This document shows positions 39,469 through 49,116 of a stretch of DNA of 54,061 nt, in pieces. The first letter of the stretch is position 1, and every line of letters starts with the position of its first letter. This DNA comes from Prevotella sp. (GTDB lineage Bacteria > Bacteroidota > Bacteroidia > Bacteroidales > Bacteroidaceae). The DNA lies in NCBI GenBank assembly GCA_017479675.1, contig JAFVBX010000004.1, positions 1 to 54,061 of the forward strand. The letters run 5' to 3'. The notes under the pieces are model-generated. The model was given only the letters and a program-made list of their open reading frames with translations, had not been told where the DNA came from and did not search any database. A program made the translations under genes and the position numbers.

Positions 39469-40364
39469 TGATAACGGTATCAAATAATACATACCCGACA
39501 AAGATGCTGGGAGTCGTAACGCTATACAACCCTGAGCCAGAGGAGGCTGCCAGTAACATCATGCGATACATCAGCAACTTAGATGCTCTTATCGTCTGGG
39601 ACAACTCTCCCTTGGAAAAGAATGTCAAGAACGAAGTGCTCGGCAGACTTTCCGATGTAGCAGAAAAGATAATATGGCACGGTGACGGCAAGAACTATTG
39701 CATCGCTCCCGCTATCAACTTTGCATGGCACCATGCTGCGGAGAACGGCTACGACTTGATATTGTTGATGGACGAGGATAGCGCATGGGAAGACTTCGAG
39801 GCATACCGAAAGGATGTCACAGAGATATATGACAATGGACGACTGGTGATATCCACACCTTATGTCGTAGGATGCGACTCGTTTGAAATCTCACAACAAG
39901 AACAGAGAAAAGACCTCTTTATAAATTCGGGTACTGTTATTCCGACACAGATAATGACAGAGTTAGGAGGAGTAGATGAGGAAGCGTTTCCACTGGATGC
40001 CGTTGACCACGACATAGCTTTTAGGGCAAGGGGGAAAGGATATGATACCGTTTGCCTTACGAACCATAAGCTGAACCATTCATTGGGCTATCCGCAGCGT
40101 TTGGGTGTATTCAAGATATTCACCCCCAACTACAATGCTTTTCGAACTTTCACGATGACGCGCTCTCATGTGATATGTTACAGAAAACATCACAAGATAA
40201 TGAGCAAGGAAGAGAAGCAATATGTCTATCGTGAGATGTTGCTCAATAAGTTTGCAAGAATACTTTTAGCAGAGCCTGAAAAATGGAGCAGGCTAAAGGC
40301 GTTTGTAAAAGGAATCATCAGTGGACTGAGGTATAAGATAAAGAAAAACGAATATGGCAGATAG
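39465..40364 (+). CDS. Glycosyltransferase family 2 (rhamnosyltransferase-like)
   Basis: A 299-residue GT-A enzyme of the kind that adds a sugar to the lipid-linked repeat unit on the cytoplasmic face. The nucleotide-sugar fold starts LGVVTLYNPEPEEAASNI; the metal-binding Asp motif is LLMDEDSAWED (near 95-105); the acceptor/catalytic region holds DAVDHDIAFRARGKGYDT. Rhamnosyltransferase-like GT2 proteins share the Y-N-P start and WDNSP. ATG at 39465 overlaps the flippase stop; ATGs at 39456 and 39468 are equally possible, with GGAGG at 39458-39462. Confidence 0.85.
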   Translation: MMITVSNNTYPTKMLGVVTLYNPEPEEAASNIMRYISNLDALIVWDNSPLEKNVKNEVLGRLSDVAEKIIWHGDGKNYCIAPAINFAWHHAAENGYDLILLMDEDSAWEDFEAYRKDVTEIYDNGRLVISTPYVVGCDSFEISQQEQRKDLFINSGTVIPTQIMTELGGVDEEAFPLDAVDHDIAFRARGKGYDTVCLTNHKLNHSLGYPQRLGVFKIFTPNYNAFRTFTMTRSHVICYRKHHKIMSKEEKQYVYREMLLNKFARILLAEPEKWSRLKAFVKGIISGLRYKIKKNEYGR

Positions 40365-41193
40365 CAATGCAAATATCGCCATACTGATGGCGACATACAA
40401 CGGTGAGGCGTTTCTCAGAGAGCAGATAGACTCCCTGTTTGCACAGACGTGTCAGGACTGGCACCTGTATGTGCATGATGACGGTTCAAGCGACGGCACC
40501 GTTGCCATATTGCAGGAATACAAGGAGACATATCCATCGAGAATCACCATTATGGACTATCCTTCACAAGGCGGTGCGTGCAAGAACTTCCTGAGCATGC
40601 TTGAGAGGGTTGAGGCTCCATACTATATGTTCTGCGACCAGGATGACGTGTGGTTTAAGAATAAGATAGACAGAAGTCTTAAAGAGTTGAAATCTGTGGA
40701 AGGCTCGGAAGACATGCCAATAGTGGTACATTCAGACCTGCGCATTGTGGATGATGACAAGAAGGTAATCCACGAGTCTTTCTTCGACTTTGCAAATATA
40801 CACCCGGAGCGTATAAGCAAATACGAACAATATACTCAGGATATAGTCACAGGATGCACGATGCTGTTCAACCATAAGGCGAAGGAAGCGGCTTTGGCAC
40901 ATTCATACGAAAGAGCAACCATGCACGACTCATGGATAACCCTAAGGGTTGTTGCCGAAGGTGGTTTGCGACAGACTATCTATGAACAACTTACAGACTA
41001 TCGCCAACATAGGGATAATGTTCTTGGAGCACAGGATGGTCACAGATTTACGTTGACTTATAGATTAGGACATATAAGAGAAATGCTCCGTGACAACATA
41101 GCACACTATGCTATGCTAAAGGACGCAGGAAAGATTTCCATGCTGTCATATCTGATAAACAAGTATAAATCATTCAAAACGAATAATAAATGA
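40354..41193 (+). CDS. Glycosyltransferase family 2
   Basis: A 279-residue GT2 enzyme: IAILMATYNGEAFLREQIDS (8-27), the DDGSSDGTV nucleotide loop (41-49), and the DxD-like DQDDVW (about 94-99), with a C-terminal WITLRVVAEGG...YRQHRDNVLG region typical of alpha-1,3-rhamnosyltransferase-like proteins. Donor and acceptor cannot be deduced. It overlaps the previous gene by 11 nt and the next by 4 nt. Confidence 0.88.
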   Translation: MADSNANIAILMATYNGEAFLREQIDSLFAQTCQDWHLYVHDDGSSDGTVAILQEYKETYPSRITIMDYPSQGGACKNFLSMLERVEAPYYMFCDQDDVWFKNKIDRSLKELKSVEGSEDMPIVVHSDLRIVDDDKKVIHESFFDFANIHPERISKYEQYTQDIVTGCTMLFNHKAKEAALAHSYERATMHDSWITLRVVAEGGLRQTIYEQLTDYRQHRDNVLGAQDGHRFTLTYRLGHIREMLRDNIAHYAMLKDAGKISMLSYLINKYKSFKTNNK

Positions 41194-42353
41194 AGAGAGC
41201 TCGTCTTATAGCGTATTATCTGCCTCAATTTCATCCTATACCAGAGAATGATGCCGTTTGGGGTAAGGGATTTACAGAATGGACCAACGTGGCAAAGGCA
41301 AAGCCACTGTTCAAAGGACACTATCAGCCGCGAATACCTGCTGACTTAGGGTTCTATGACTTGCGCTTGCCAGAGATACGAGAGCAACAGGCAGAGATGG
41401 CTTATGAGGCAGGAGTGGAAGGTTTTTGCTATTGGCACTATTGGCTTGGCAATGGCAAGATGTTATTGCAAAGACCTTTTGAAGAGGTGCTGAGCAGCGG
41501 AAAACCGAACTTCCCGTTTTGCCTGTGTTGGGCAAACCACTCATGGACTACCAAGACATGGACTAATGTAAAGGGCGCTCCCAAGCAGCAAATGATAGCA
41601 GAGCAGACGTACCCGGGAGTAGAAGACTACATAGCCCACTTCAATTATTGCCTGCCTGCTTTTCGTGACAGCAGGTATATCACCGTCGATGGCAAACCTC
41701 TCTTTGGTATCTTTGATCCGTTTTTGTTTCCTGACATGAAGCGTTTCATCGAAACGTGGAGAGGACTGGCAAAAGATAATGGTCTGCCGGGAATCTATTT
41801 CTATGCCATAACGCCATCGGCGTGGACATTGAGATATAACGAGGAGGGCAAAGTAGTAAGATGTATGCCAAACACAAATAGCAGTGCGGATGTTTACCAT
41901 AACATTTTGCAGTTTGGCTTTGACGGTCTGAACTCAAACGGTCAGAGACGTGCAGAGATGCTATATACGAACAAATACGTTGACATGGCGCAAAAGGTGA
42001 TGGGAAAACTTCTGCCTTTTCTCTCTGGACAACGCTTTGAATATCGTAAGGTAGTAAAGAATATGTTTGCCCCGGAAGATGACTGGGAAAATATCTTTCC
42101 TACGGTTTATCCTCAGTGGGACCGCAGTCCCCGACAGGGAAAGACCGATTCTATCTACGTAAACTCAAAACCTGAATATTTCCGGCAACATCTCAGTGAG
42201 GCGGTTGACATGGTAAGCAAGAAAGAACCTGAGCATCGCATTATCTTCCTGAAGTCATGGAACGAATGGGCTGAAGGAAATTATGTGGAACCAGACTTGA
42301 GGTTTGGTCATGGGTATCTTGATGCAATAAAGGAAGTCTTGAAAGAAAAGTGA
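41190..42353 (+). CDS. WbsX-like glycan-processing protein
   Basis: A 387-residue protein of the WbsX family (related to family 99 glycoside hydrolases): RLIAYYLPQFHPIPENDAVW, GKGFTEWTNVAKAKPLFKGH, QAEMAYEAGVEGFCYWHYW, LCWANHSWTTKTW, and C-terminal KSWNEWAEGNYVEPD. Members are common in O-antigen and capsule clusters and are annotated as glycosyltransferases, although the fold is hydrolase-like. The exact reaction is unproven. It starts with ATGA overlap after the second GT2 and overlaps the next gene by GTGA. Confidence 0.88.
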   Translation: MKRARLIAYYLPQFHPIPENDAVWGKGFTEWTNVAKAKPLFKGHYQPRIPADLGFYDLRLPEIREQQAEMAYEAGVEGFCYWHYWLGNGKMLLQRPFEEVLSSGKPNFPFCLCWANHSWTTKTWTNVKGAPKQQMIAEQTYPGVEDYIAHFNYCLPAFRDSRYITVDGKPLFGIFDPFLFPDMKRFIETWRGLAKDNGLPGIYFYAITPSAWTLRYNEEGKVVRCMPNTNSSADVYHNILQFGFDGLNSNGQRRAEMLYTNKYVDMAQKVMGKLLPFLSGQRFEYRKVVKNMFAPEDDWENIFPTVYPQWDRSPRQGKTDSIYVNSKPEYFRQHLSEAVDMVSKKEPEHRIIFLKSWNEWAEGNYVEPDLRFGHGYLDAIKEVLKEK

Positions 42354-43408
42354 ATAAGCAGATATACATAAACGGTCGTTTTCTGATGCAGCCGCCAACG
42401 GGTGTTCAGCGCTATGCGTATGAGATGTGTAAGGCATTATGTAAGTGTGGCACGGACTTCACCTTGATATGCCCGAAGAAAGGAGTGATAGACAAGGCTT
42501 ATGACGTATCACTATTCAACATAAAGAGATACGGGATAGGGGCATCGCATCTTTGGGAACAGCTGGTCTTGCCTTTCTTCTTTCTGGGTAAGCGAGACTA
42601 TGTGCTGATAAACTTCACGGGATTGGGAAGCATTGCCGTTCCAAACAAGATAACGACCGTCCACGACTTGTCGTTTCTCGTATGCAGGCAGTGGTTCTCT
42701 CGCGCATACTATTGTTTCTACAAGCCCATGACGTGGCTGGCTGTCAAGACCTCAAAACATTTGATTACCGTCAGCGAATTTTCCAAAAGTGAAATCCTGC
42801 GTCTCTATACTTTTCTTCATGAGGATAGGATTCACGTCATATATAACGCTGCCGATAATGACAAATTCAAGCCTGCGAGCACTTTCACAAAGAATGATTT
42901 CCCCTACTGCCTATCTGTCTCCTCTTTAGACCCCCGCAAAAACTTCTCACGTCTTTTAGAGGCTTTCAAGGATGTTGAGGGTTGCAAGCTGCTTATTGTT
43001 GGCGGAGCAAATAAGGTCTTTTCACAAAATCAGGACTTGAAGCAGAGTGAGAACATAGAGTTCCTCGGCCGTGTCAGTGATGAGGAACTTATTCGTCTTT
43101 ACCAGGGTGCTGAAGCCTTCCTCTTCCCATCGTTATATGAAGGTTTCGGGCTACCTGTCGTTGAGGCTATGTGCGTCGGCTGCCCCGTCATAGCCTCTGA
43201 TATCCCCGTGCTTCGCGAAGTATGTGGCGATGCTGCTATATACTTCAACCCTAACGACAGTGACGATATGCGTAACAAAATACATTCATACCTTGACGAC
43301 AAACAAAGACTAAAGCCTATAATGACGGAGAAAGGGAAAGAGAATGTTATGCGCTTTTCTTGGAAATCGTCGGCACAGAAACTTATTAAACTGCTTAATA
43401 CATTATAA
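42350..43408 (+). CDS. Glycosyltransferase family 4
   Basis: A 352-residue GT-B enzyme. The N-terminal domain contains NGRFLMQPPTGVQRYAYEMC. The C-terminal donor-binding domain holds LSVSSLDPRKNFSRLLEAF, FLGRVSDEELIRLYQGAEAF and the EX7E region LFPSLYEGFGLPVVEAMCVG (about 259-278). It probably transfers one hexose or deoxyhexose of the repeat unit. The start is GTG at 42350, sharing GTGA with the WbsX stop; no ATG nearby fits. Confidence 0.9.
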   Translation: MNKQIYINGRFLMQPPTGVQRYAYEMCKALCKCGTDFTLICPKKGVIDKAYDVSLFNIKRYGIGASHLWEQLVLPFFFLGKRDYVLINFTGLGSIAVPNKITTVHDLSFLVCRQWFSRAYYCFYKPMTWLAVKTSKHLITVSEFSKSEILRLYTFLHEDRIHVIYNAADNDKFKPASTFTKNDFPYCLSVSSLDPRKNFSRLLEAFKDVEGCKLLIVGGANKVFSQNQDLKQSENIEFLGRVSDEELIRLYQGAEAFLFPSLYEGFGLPVVEAMCVGCPVIASDIPVLREVCGDAAIYFNPNDSDDMRNKIHSYLDDKQRLKPIMTEKGKENVMRFSWKSSAQKLIKLLNTL

Positions 43409-43412
43409 AGAA

Positions 43413-44537
43413 ATGAAGACAATACTGCACGTATCAAAATACTACTACCCTGATTTAGGAGGTATAGAGACCGTGGCGCTCTATCTTGCCGAGGGACTTA
43501 AAGAGTACAATAACGTCGTCGTGTGTTTCTCTACCGATAAGAAATACCACGAAGACAACGTACATGGTATAACAGTATATCGTGTGCCTGTCAATATGTC
43601 TTTTCTCAGCCAGGATATTGCATTAAGCTATTATGCTACCCTGAAGAAACTTGTCAGAAAATACAATCCGTTTGCAGTTCATGTCCATTGCCCGAACCCG
43701 TTCGTTTATCCTCTGGTGGTATCGACTATCAGCAAACATACGAAATTAGTGCTCCATTGGCACTCTGATATCCTGTCTAAAGGATTGGCATACTATGCGG
43801 TAAAGCCATTTGAGAATAACATATTACGTCGTGCTGATATTATTATTTCCACCAGTCCAAACTATATTCCTTACTCTAAGCCTCTGACGAAATATCCAGA
43901 GAAGGTACGCATAGCACAGAATGGACTCATACAATCTAATTTCGACAAGAGAGCTGGTGACGAGGAAGCTATTTCCAAAATAAAATCAAGTTATGGAAAT
44001 AAAAAAATCGTATTCTTCTGCGGACGCCATATACAATACAAGGGTATAGACAACCTGATAAAGGCAGATGGGTATATAAAGAATGAGTGCGTAATCCTGA
44101 TAGGAGGAAAAGGACCGATAGACGGCGAACTAAAGAGCATTCCTTGTTCCGACAGGGTAAAGTTCCTTGGGAGACTTTCCGACGATGCCCTGCGCCAACA
44201 TTTGTGGGCAGCAGACGTTTTCGCCTTCCCATCCAATACAAAGGCAGAAGCATTCGGCATAGCTCTGGCAGAAGCCATGTACTGCGAATGTGCCCCCGTA
44301 AGCTTCGCAATAGAAGGTTCAGGCGTGAACTGGGTTTCCATACACGAGGAAACTGGTATCGTCTCTCCTCTCAATGATTATGTGGGCCTTGCCTCTGCTA
44401 TCGATATGTTGCTTGGCGATGATGCCTTACGCGAGCGATATGCAAAGCAGGCACGCATGAGGGTGTTGGAGAATTTTACCACCCAAAAAGCCGTTGATGC
44501 TGTCGCAAAAATCTATAATGATTTACACCCCCTTTAG
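43413..44537 (+). CDS. Glycosyltransferase family 4
   Basis: A 374-residue GT-B enzyme: MKTILHVSKYYYPDLGGIET at the N-terminus (glycine loop), a mid-region LHWHSDILSK, and the donor site IVFFCGRHIQYKGIDNLIKA, VKFLGRLSDDALRQHLWAAD and FAFPSNTKAEAFGIALAEAM. Start at 43413 is chosen because the family sequence begins there and it follows the upstream stop by 4 nt; the open frame extends farther upstream without similarity. It is the last gene of the capsule operon and runs into a tandem repeat. No initiating sugar-phosphate transferase or polymer export channel (Wza) was seen in the operon. Confidence 0.9.
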   Translation: MKTILHVSKYYYPDLGGIETVALYLAEGLKEYNNVVVCFSTDKKYHEDNVHGITVYRVPVNMSFLSQDIALSYYATLKKLVRKYNPFAVHVHCPNPFVYPLVVSTISKHTKLVLHWHSDILSKGLAYYAVKPFENNILRRADIIISTSPNYIPYSKPLTKYPEKVRIAQNGLIQSNFDKRAGDEEAISKIKSSYGNKKIVFFCGRHIQYKGIDNLIKADGYIKNECVILIGGKGPIDGELKSIPCSDRVKFLGRLSDDALRQHLWAADVFAFPSNTKAEAFGIALAEAMYCECAPVSFAIEGSGVNWVSIHEETGIVSPLNDYVGLASAIDMLLGDDALRERYAKQARMRVLENFTTQKAVDAVAKIYNDLHPL

Positions 44538-44620
44538 AAAAGCTATCCTTTTAGGGGCTTAAAGTTATCCTTTTGGGGGCGAAAAGCTATGCTTTTAGGA
44601 GGCTAAAGCATAGCTTTTAG
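44538..44620. repeat. 22-23 bp tandem repeat at a convergent gene end
   Basis: Three to four units (AAAGCTATCCTTTTAGGGGC, then variants) fill the gap between the last glycosyltransferase and the SNF2 gene. GCTTTTAG-GAGG-CTAAAGC (44591-44609) can form a hairpin. It is the sister of the repeat at 27551-27645. Confidence 0.75.
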
Positions 44621-44663
44621 TAATCCATTGAGTCAGAGAGGGTTACAAACCTGTTTTTCTTAG

Positions 44664-47600
44664 CTATTCTCGCACCATTTCGAGCAGTTCTTCACCTGTG
44701 AGTTTGTGGCTCATATCGGTGGCTGCGAGTATGTTGGTGACGAGGGCTTGCTTGCGCTCGTGCAGCCGCTGTATCTTTTCTTCGATGGTGCCTTCGGAGA
44801 TGAGGTGATAGACGGTGACGGCACGCTGTTGTCCTATGCGGTGGGTGCGGTCGGTAGCCTGGGCTTCGATGGCAGGGTTCCACCAAGGGTCCATGTGGAT
44901 GACGTAGTTGGCGCGCGTGAGGTTTAGTCCCAGTCCGCCTGCCTTGAGTGATATGAGGAATACGGGACATTCGCCTGCCTGGTATTGCTCCACGAGTTCT
45001 TGACGCCGCTTGATAGGCACGCCGCCGTCTATATATAAATAAGGTATGTGGGCATCGTCGAGGGCACGGCGTATGTCGTCGAGGTAGGTGGTGAACTGCG
45101 AGAACACGAGTGCTCCGCCGCGTTGCTCCACCGGCAGCTGGTCATAGCCGTCGGTGACGGTCTGCAAGAGCTCGAGTAGGGCGGTGACTTTCGACTGACA
45201 GCAGGCGGCAAGCCTGAGGCGCGTTATCTCGGCGAGGGTGTTCATGGTGACGGTGCCCGGTCCGTTGGCAAGGAGCAGCGCCTCTGCCTTGCGGCGCATT
45301 GCCTCGTAGGTGAGCTGCTCTGTCTCGTTCATGGTGACGTGTTGGTATATCTCTTCCTTCTCCGGCAGCTCGCGCGCCACCTTGTCCTTGGTGCGTCGCA
45401 GCATGAAAGGCTTGACGAGACGGTCGAGTCGGCTCTGCACGACGCGGTTGGAATGTTGCTCTATGGGCTGTATGAAGCGGCGGTTGAAGTCCTCGAAGGT
45501 GCCGAGCAGTCCGGGGTTGACAAACTGGAAGAGGTTCCACAGTTCGCCGAGGTGATTCTGCACAGGCGTACCCGTGAGCATGATGCGGTTCTTGGACTGC
45601 AGCTTCATTGCTATGGCAGAGGTCTTGGCACCACGGTTTTTTATGATGTGCGCCTCGTCGAGGCATATGGTGTTCCACTGCTTATGGGTAATCTCGTCCT
45701 TGACACTGAGCAGCAGCATGTAGGTGCACACCACCACGTCGCCTGCCTCGGCACGGCGTATGGCGCCGGCACGGTCTGTCTCGAAGTTGAGCATGGTGAT
45801 ACGCAGGGAGGGGGCGAACTTCTCAAACTCCACCTTCCAGTTGGGTGCCACGCTGGCTGGAGCTATCACGAGGGCAGGACCTTCGCTGGCTTTCGAGAGC
45901 AGGAAGGCGATGGTCTGTATGGTCTTGCCAAGTCCCATATCGTCGGCGAGGAGAGCGCCGGCTCCCCAATAGTTGAGACGTGCCATCCACTGATAGCCCT
46001 CCGTCTGATACTGTCGCAAAGTGGCATGGAGAGTATCGGGCACGGCAGGGGTGTAGGTACTTGCCTCCTTGATGCGACGGCGTATGTCGGTGAGCTCCTC
46101 ATCTACGTCGAGCTGCAATTCACCGTCGAGGATGTCTGGACCTAAAAGGGCGGCAGAGAAGGGCGACATCTGGAGCTTGCCGTGATGGCGAGAGGCAAGG
46201 GCGCTGAGTGTATCGAGCTGTCGGCGCAGCTGTTCGCTGATGGCGAGGAAGTCACCGCCGCCGAGTGTGATGTATCGTCCCTCTGACTGACTGGCGAGTT
46301 CGAGCAGCTGCGACATGCTGATAACCTTGTCTTGGTCGAGGTGTACGCTGCCTTCTATCTCAAACCAACCGTTGTCGTTGCGCTTGATGACACCATTCCA
46401 TGTGGTGGCGGTGGAGCGGTGACGGATGCGCATACGTGCTCCCTCGGGCCATTCGCAAGTGATGTGGTCGGGGCTGGCACTGGCATACTCTATGAGAGGC
46501 AACAGGGAGGAGGAGGATATGAGGTTGTCGCGTCCTGCCAAAAGGGCGCTTATCTCAGGCAGACTGTCGCTGAGGGCGCTGACGATGTGGTCAACATTGG
46601 CGCGCTCGGCTGCAAGATTGCGACGCACACGAGTGCGTACGTTCCCGTTCCCGTTATCGTTAACGTTATGGTTATCTATTATCACTTCGTTGCCTTCGCC
46701 TGGTGTCTGGCGTATCTTGCCACCCGGCAACGGACGTACGAAGAACGACACCCTGTAGTGTTGTTCACCGCCACGCATGCTGCGGTCGGGGCGCATCTGC
46801 ATGATGAGTTGCGGCGAACCGTCGCAGATGGGTAGCGTGCTGCCACCCTCGATAAGGTCGCTGTGCACCTCTATGTCGTCGCCCATAGACTTGAGGAAAC
46901 GCCGCAGCATGGGTTCGGCATCATTGGGGAAAGAGCCCATAGCGAGCAGACGGCGGTAGTAAGGACGCTGACGCGAGGTGAGACGCATGAAGTTGATACT
47001 GGCAGCACCGCGATAGGTGATGATGATGTCGGAATCTACCTCGGTGGCAGTGACGTTGCTCTCCACGTGGAAACCCTCGCTGTCATGGCGCAAGGTGATA
47101 TAAGGCATCTCCTCAACGACCTCCACTGGAGTGAATGGGGCGTAGCGTCCTACGTAGAGACGGCTGTCGTGCACCATCTCAGGAAGCACGTTGAGCAGGC
47201 TAACACCCCGTTCTGTTGAATGGTTGCCGTCATGCTCAAGACTGATGATGCGCAGGTCGGCTTCGCTGGTGCCCTCTACCCTACCCTCCATGAAGACAGG
47301 GATGCTGACCTGACGTCCTGCTCCCCATCCGCCACTCTTGAGTGTAGCCTGCTGGCGCGGCATGACTTCATGGTCGGTGATGTTGCGCATGAAGTAGCCT
47401 ATGCGCACGTCTTTCGTATGTTCGGAGGCAACGAGGTCAATGCTCACGCGGTTGGCACCGCTGATTTCGTTCATCACGCTCTCGGCTGCCTGATGGCGAT
47501 AGATGTTGGAGAGAAGCGGCGGTGTAACGGCAGAGGATGCCATGCCTGCCTCGTGGCGCATGATGTCCCAGCGCGGAGGGACTTCGGCAGAGAACTCCCT

Positions 47601-48581
47601 GCCTACGTAATGGCACATGATAGTGGCAAGCGAACGGTTGATGCCACCGCTCTCATGGAGTTGGTTTAGACGGGTGAGCAACTGCTTCTCGGTAGTGTTG
47701 CGATAGAGAATGTCGTAGAGCAGCTTGGCAGCAGCAGTGACATGTCCCTCGGGTGCCTTGTCAACGGCAAGGGCACGCTTGCGCCCTTCATCGGTGCCGG
47801 TGAGGTAAGCGGCGAGCACATAGTAGAAATTGGCTATGCTGAGGGGCAGATAGTTCTTGGTGGCGGCATAGTAGCCTGCCGACTTGCCTGCCATCGCTAC
47901 GGCATTCTTGAAATGCAGGAATGCCTTGCCCACGTTCTCGTTGTACGCCTCCTTGATGGCGATGAGCATGAGGTGGTAGCGGTCGGCGGTGGAGAGGTTG
48001 AGGGGTGACTTGCCCTCCATGAAATAGTCCAACAGGTCGCACATGCACAGGAGCTCGTGGAGGGCTTGCTCCGTCTGGGTAGAGTCGAAACGATAGCGGC
48101 GTATGAGGGAACGCAGGTATGCTATGTCGATTGTCTCTTCGCCCTCGAAAGCCTTGAGGAGGGCACGTTCTATGAGGTCATGGAAATTAGGTGCGCTGAA
48201 CACCATGAGGAGCGGCATGAAACGATTGTCGGGAACGGCAGGGACAAAACAGTCGAGCATCTCACCGATGTCGTAGTCGCTAATCTCCTCAATGCGTATG
48301 TTCTGAAAAGCGGAACTGATAAACTGCCATAGCATCTTCTGTACGCTGGAGGGCTTCAGCTCGCGTGCCTCGTCGAGCACACTAATGGTAAGCTCTGGCT
48401 CTTGCTCATAGAAAAAAAGCATCAGCGGAATGAGCTTGTCGGCTGATACACGGTAGTCGTAGGTGTCGTTGCGCCAGTTGTAGCCTCGCTCCTCAAAATA
48501 ACCTTTCTGCTTGATGCCTGCCAACAGCATCTTAAAGTCGATGAGGGACTGTCCTGTCAACGACTTCACCATGCTGCGCAC
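44664..48581 (-). CDS. SNF2-family helicase/ATPase
   Basis: A 1305-residue (or longer) protein. The C-terminal third is a Swi2/Snf2 motor: LRQYQTEGYQWMARLNYWGA, Walker A ADDMGLGKT (about 873-881), APASVAPNWKVEFEKF, DEAH box CLDEAHIIKN (about 970), TGTPVQNHLGELW, the SFKAGGLGLNLT-type motif ISLKAGGLGLNLT and motif VI DRTHRIGQQRAV. The first 830 residues are a Bacteroidales-type accessory region I cannot assign. A CGTTNN repeat encodes NVNDNGNGNV near 640. GTG at 48581 is the first usable start, but the frame is open and protein-like for about 30 codons farther (TSLSKTEKYLLCIYTLFNVE) with no ATG, GTG or TTG. Probably remodels DNA-protein complexes. Confidence 0.88.
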   Translation of the reverse strand: MRSMVKSLTGQSLIDFKMLLAGIKQKGYFEERGYNWRNDTYDYRVSADKLIPLMLFFYEQEPELTISVLDEARELKPSSVQKMLWQFISSAFQNIRIEEISDYDIGEMLDCFVPAVPDNRFMPLLMVFSAPNFHDLIERALLKAFEGEETIDIAYLRSLIRRYRFDSTQTEQALHELLCMCDLLDYFMEGKSPLNLSTADRYHLMLIAIKEAYNENVGKAFLHFKNAVAMAGKSAGYYAATKNYLPLSIANFYYVLAAYLTGTDEGRKRALAVDKAPEGHVTAAAKLLYDILYRNTTEKQLLTRLNQLHESGGINRSLATIMCHYVGREFSAEVPPRWDIMRHEAGMASSAVTPPLLSNIYRHQAAESVMNEISGANRVSIDLVASEHTKDVRIGYFMRNITDHEVMPRQQATLKSGGWGAGRQVSIPVFMEGRVEGTSEADLRIISLEHDGNHSTERGVSLLNVLPEMVHDSRLYVGRYAPFTPVEVVEEMPYITLRHDSEGFHVESNVTATEVDSDIIITYRGAASINFMRLTSRQRPYYRRLLAMGSFPNDAEPMLRRFLKSMGDDIEVHSDLIEGGSTLPICDGSPQLIMQMRPDRSMRGGEQHYRVSFFVRPLPGGKIRQTPGEGNEVIIDNHNVNDNGNGNVRTRVRRNLAAERANVDHIVSALSDSLPEISALLAGRDNLISSSSLLPLIEYASASPDHITCEWPEGARMRIRHRSTATTWNGVIKRNDNGWFEIEGSVHLDQDKVISMSQLLELASQSEGRYITLGGGDFLAISEQLRRQLDTLSALASRHHGKLQMSPFSAALLGPDILDGELQLDVDEELTDIRRRIKEASTYTPAVPDTLHATLRQYQTEGYQWMARLNYWGAGALLADDMGLGKTIQTIAFLLSKASEGPALVIAPASVAPNWKVEFEKFAPSLRITMLNFETDRAGAIRRAEAGDVVVCTYMLLLSVKDEITHKQWNTICLDEAHIIKNRGAKTSAIAMKLQSKNRIMLTGTPVQNHLGELWNLFQFVNPGLLGTFEDFNRRFIQPIEQHSNRVVQSRLDRLVKPFMLRRTKDKVARELPEKEEIYQHVTMNETEQLTYEAMRRKAEALLLANGPGTVTMNTLAEITRLRLAACCQSKVTALLELLQTVTDGYDQLPVEQRGGALVFSQFTTYLDDIRRALDDAHIPYLYIDGGVPIKRRQELVEQYQAGECPVFLISLKAGGLGLNLTRANYVIHMDPWWNPAIEAQATDRTHRIGQQRAVTVYHLISEGTIEEKIQRLHERKQALVTNILAATDMSHKLTGEELLEMVRE
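46640..46676. repeat. In-frame CGTTNN hexamers in the SNF2 gene
   Basis: Five to six units (CGTTCC, CGTTCC, CGTTAT, CGTTAA, CGTTAT) on the plus strand, encoding N-V-N-D-N-G-N-G-N in the minus-strand gene. Confidence 0.75.
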
Positions 48582-48699
48582 CCTCGTGACTTGCGAGCCT
48601 TCTACATTGAAGAGGGTGTAGATGCATAGCAGATACTTCTCGGTTTTGGAGAGGGAGGTGATAATTAAAAATTAAGAATTAGGAGTTTTAAATTTTGTG

Positions 48700-49116
48700 T
48701 TAAATGCTGTAAGCGAGGGCATACGCCTTAATGCGCTTCACCATAGCGAGCAGACCGTTGCTGCGTGTAGGCGAGAGGTGTTCCTTCAGTCCTATCTCTT
48801 CTATGAAGTAGAGGTCGGCATCAAGGATTTCCTTTGCCGGCTGGTGGTTTATTACCTTTATGAGCAGGGCTATGATACCCTTTACTATCAGCGCGTCGCT
48901 GTCGGCAAGGAAAGACAGCGTGCCGTCGTCTGCCTTGTCACACTGCACCCATACGCGGCTCTGGCAACCGTCTATCAGGTTCTGCTCCGTCTTGTATTCG
49001 TCGGCAAGGGGCTCCTGCTCGTTGCCAAGGTCTATGAGCATCTGGTACTTGTCCATCCAGTCGTCAAAGGCGCTGAACTCTTCTATTCCTTCGTCTTGTA
49101 TCTCGTTAATTGTCAT
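48700..49116 (-). CDS. sufE: SufE family Fe-S assembly protein
   Basis: A 138-residue SufE/YgdK-type protein. The persulfide-carrying cysteine is in NLIDGCQSRVWVQCD (C51), followed by the conserved ALIVKGIIALLIKVINHQPA and the C-terminal LSPTRSNGLLAMVKRIKAYA. It accepts sulfur from a cysteine desulfurase such as SufS and passes it to the SufBCD scaffold; those genes are not in the window. Its ATG overlaps the U32 protein stop by 4 nt, so the two are co-translated. Confidence 0.95.
   Translation of the reverse strand: MTINEIQDEGIEEFSAFDDWMDKYQMLIDLGNEQEPLADEYKTEQNLIDGCQSRVWVQCDKADDGTLSFLADSDALIVKGIIALLIKVINHQPAKEILDADLYFIEEIGLKEHLSPTRSNGLLAMVKRIKAYALAYSI

Noticed and set aside
45339..46145. 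268-codon plus-strand frame over the SNF2 motor region
   Set aside because: Antisense to conserved helicase motifs.
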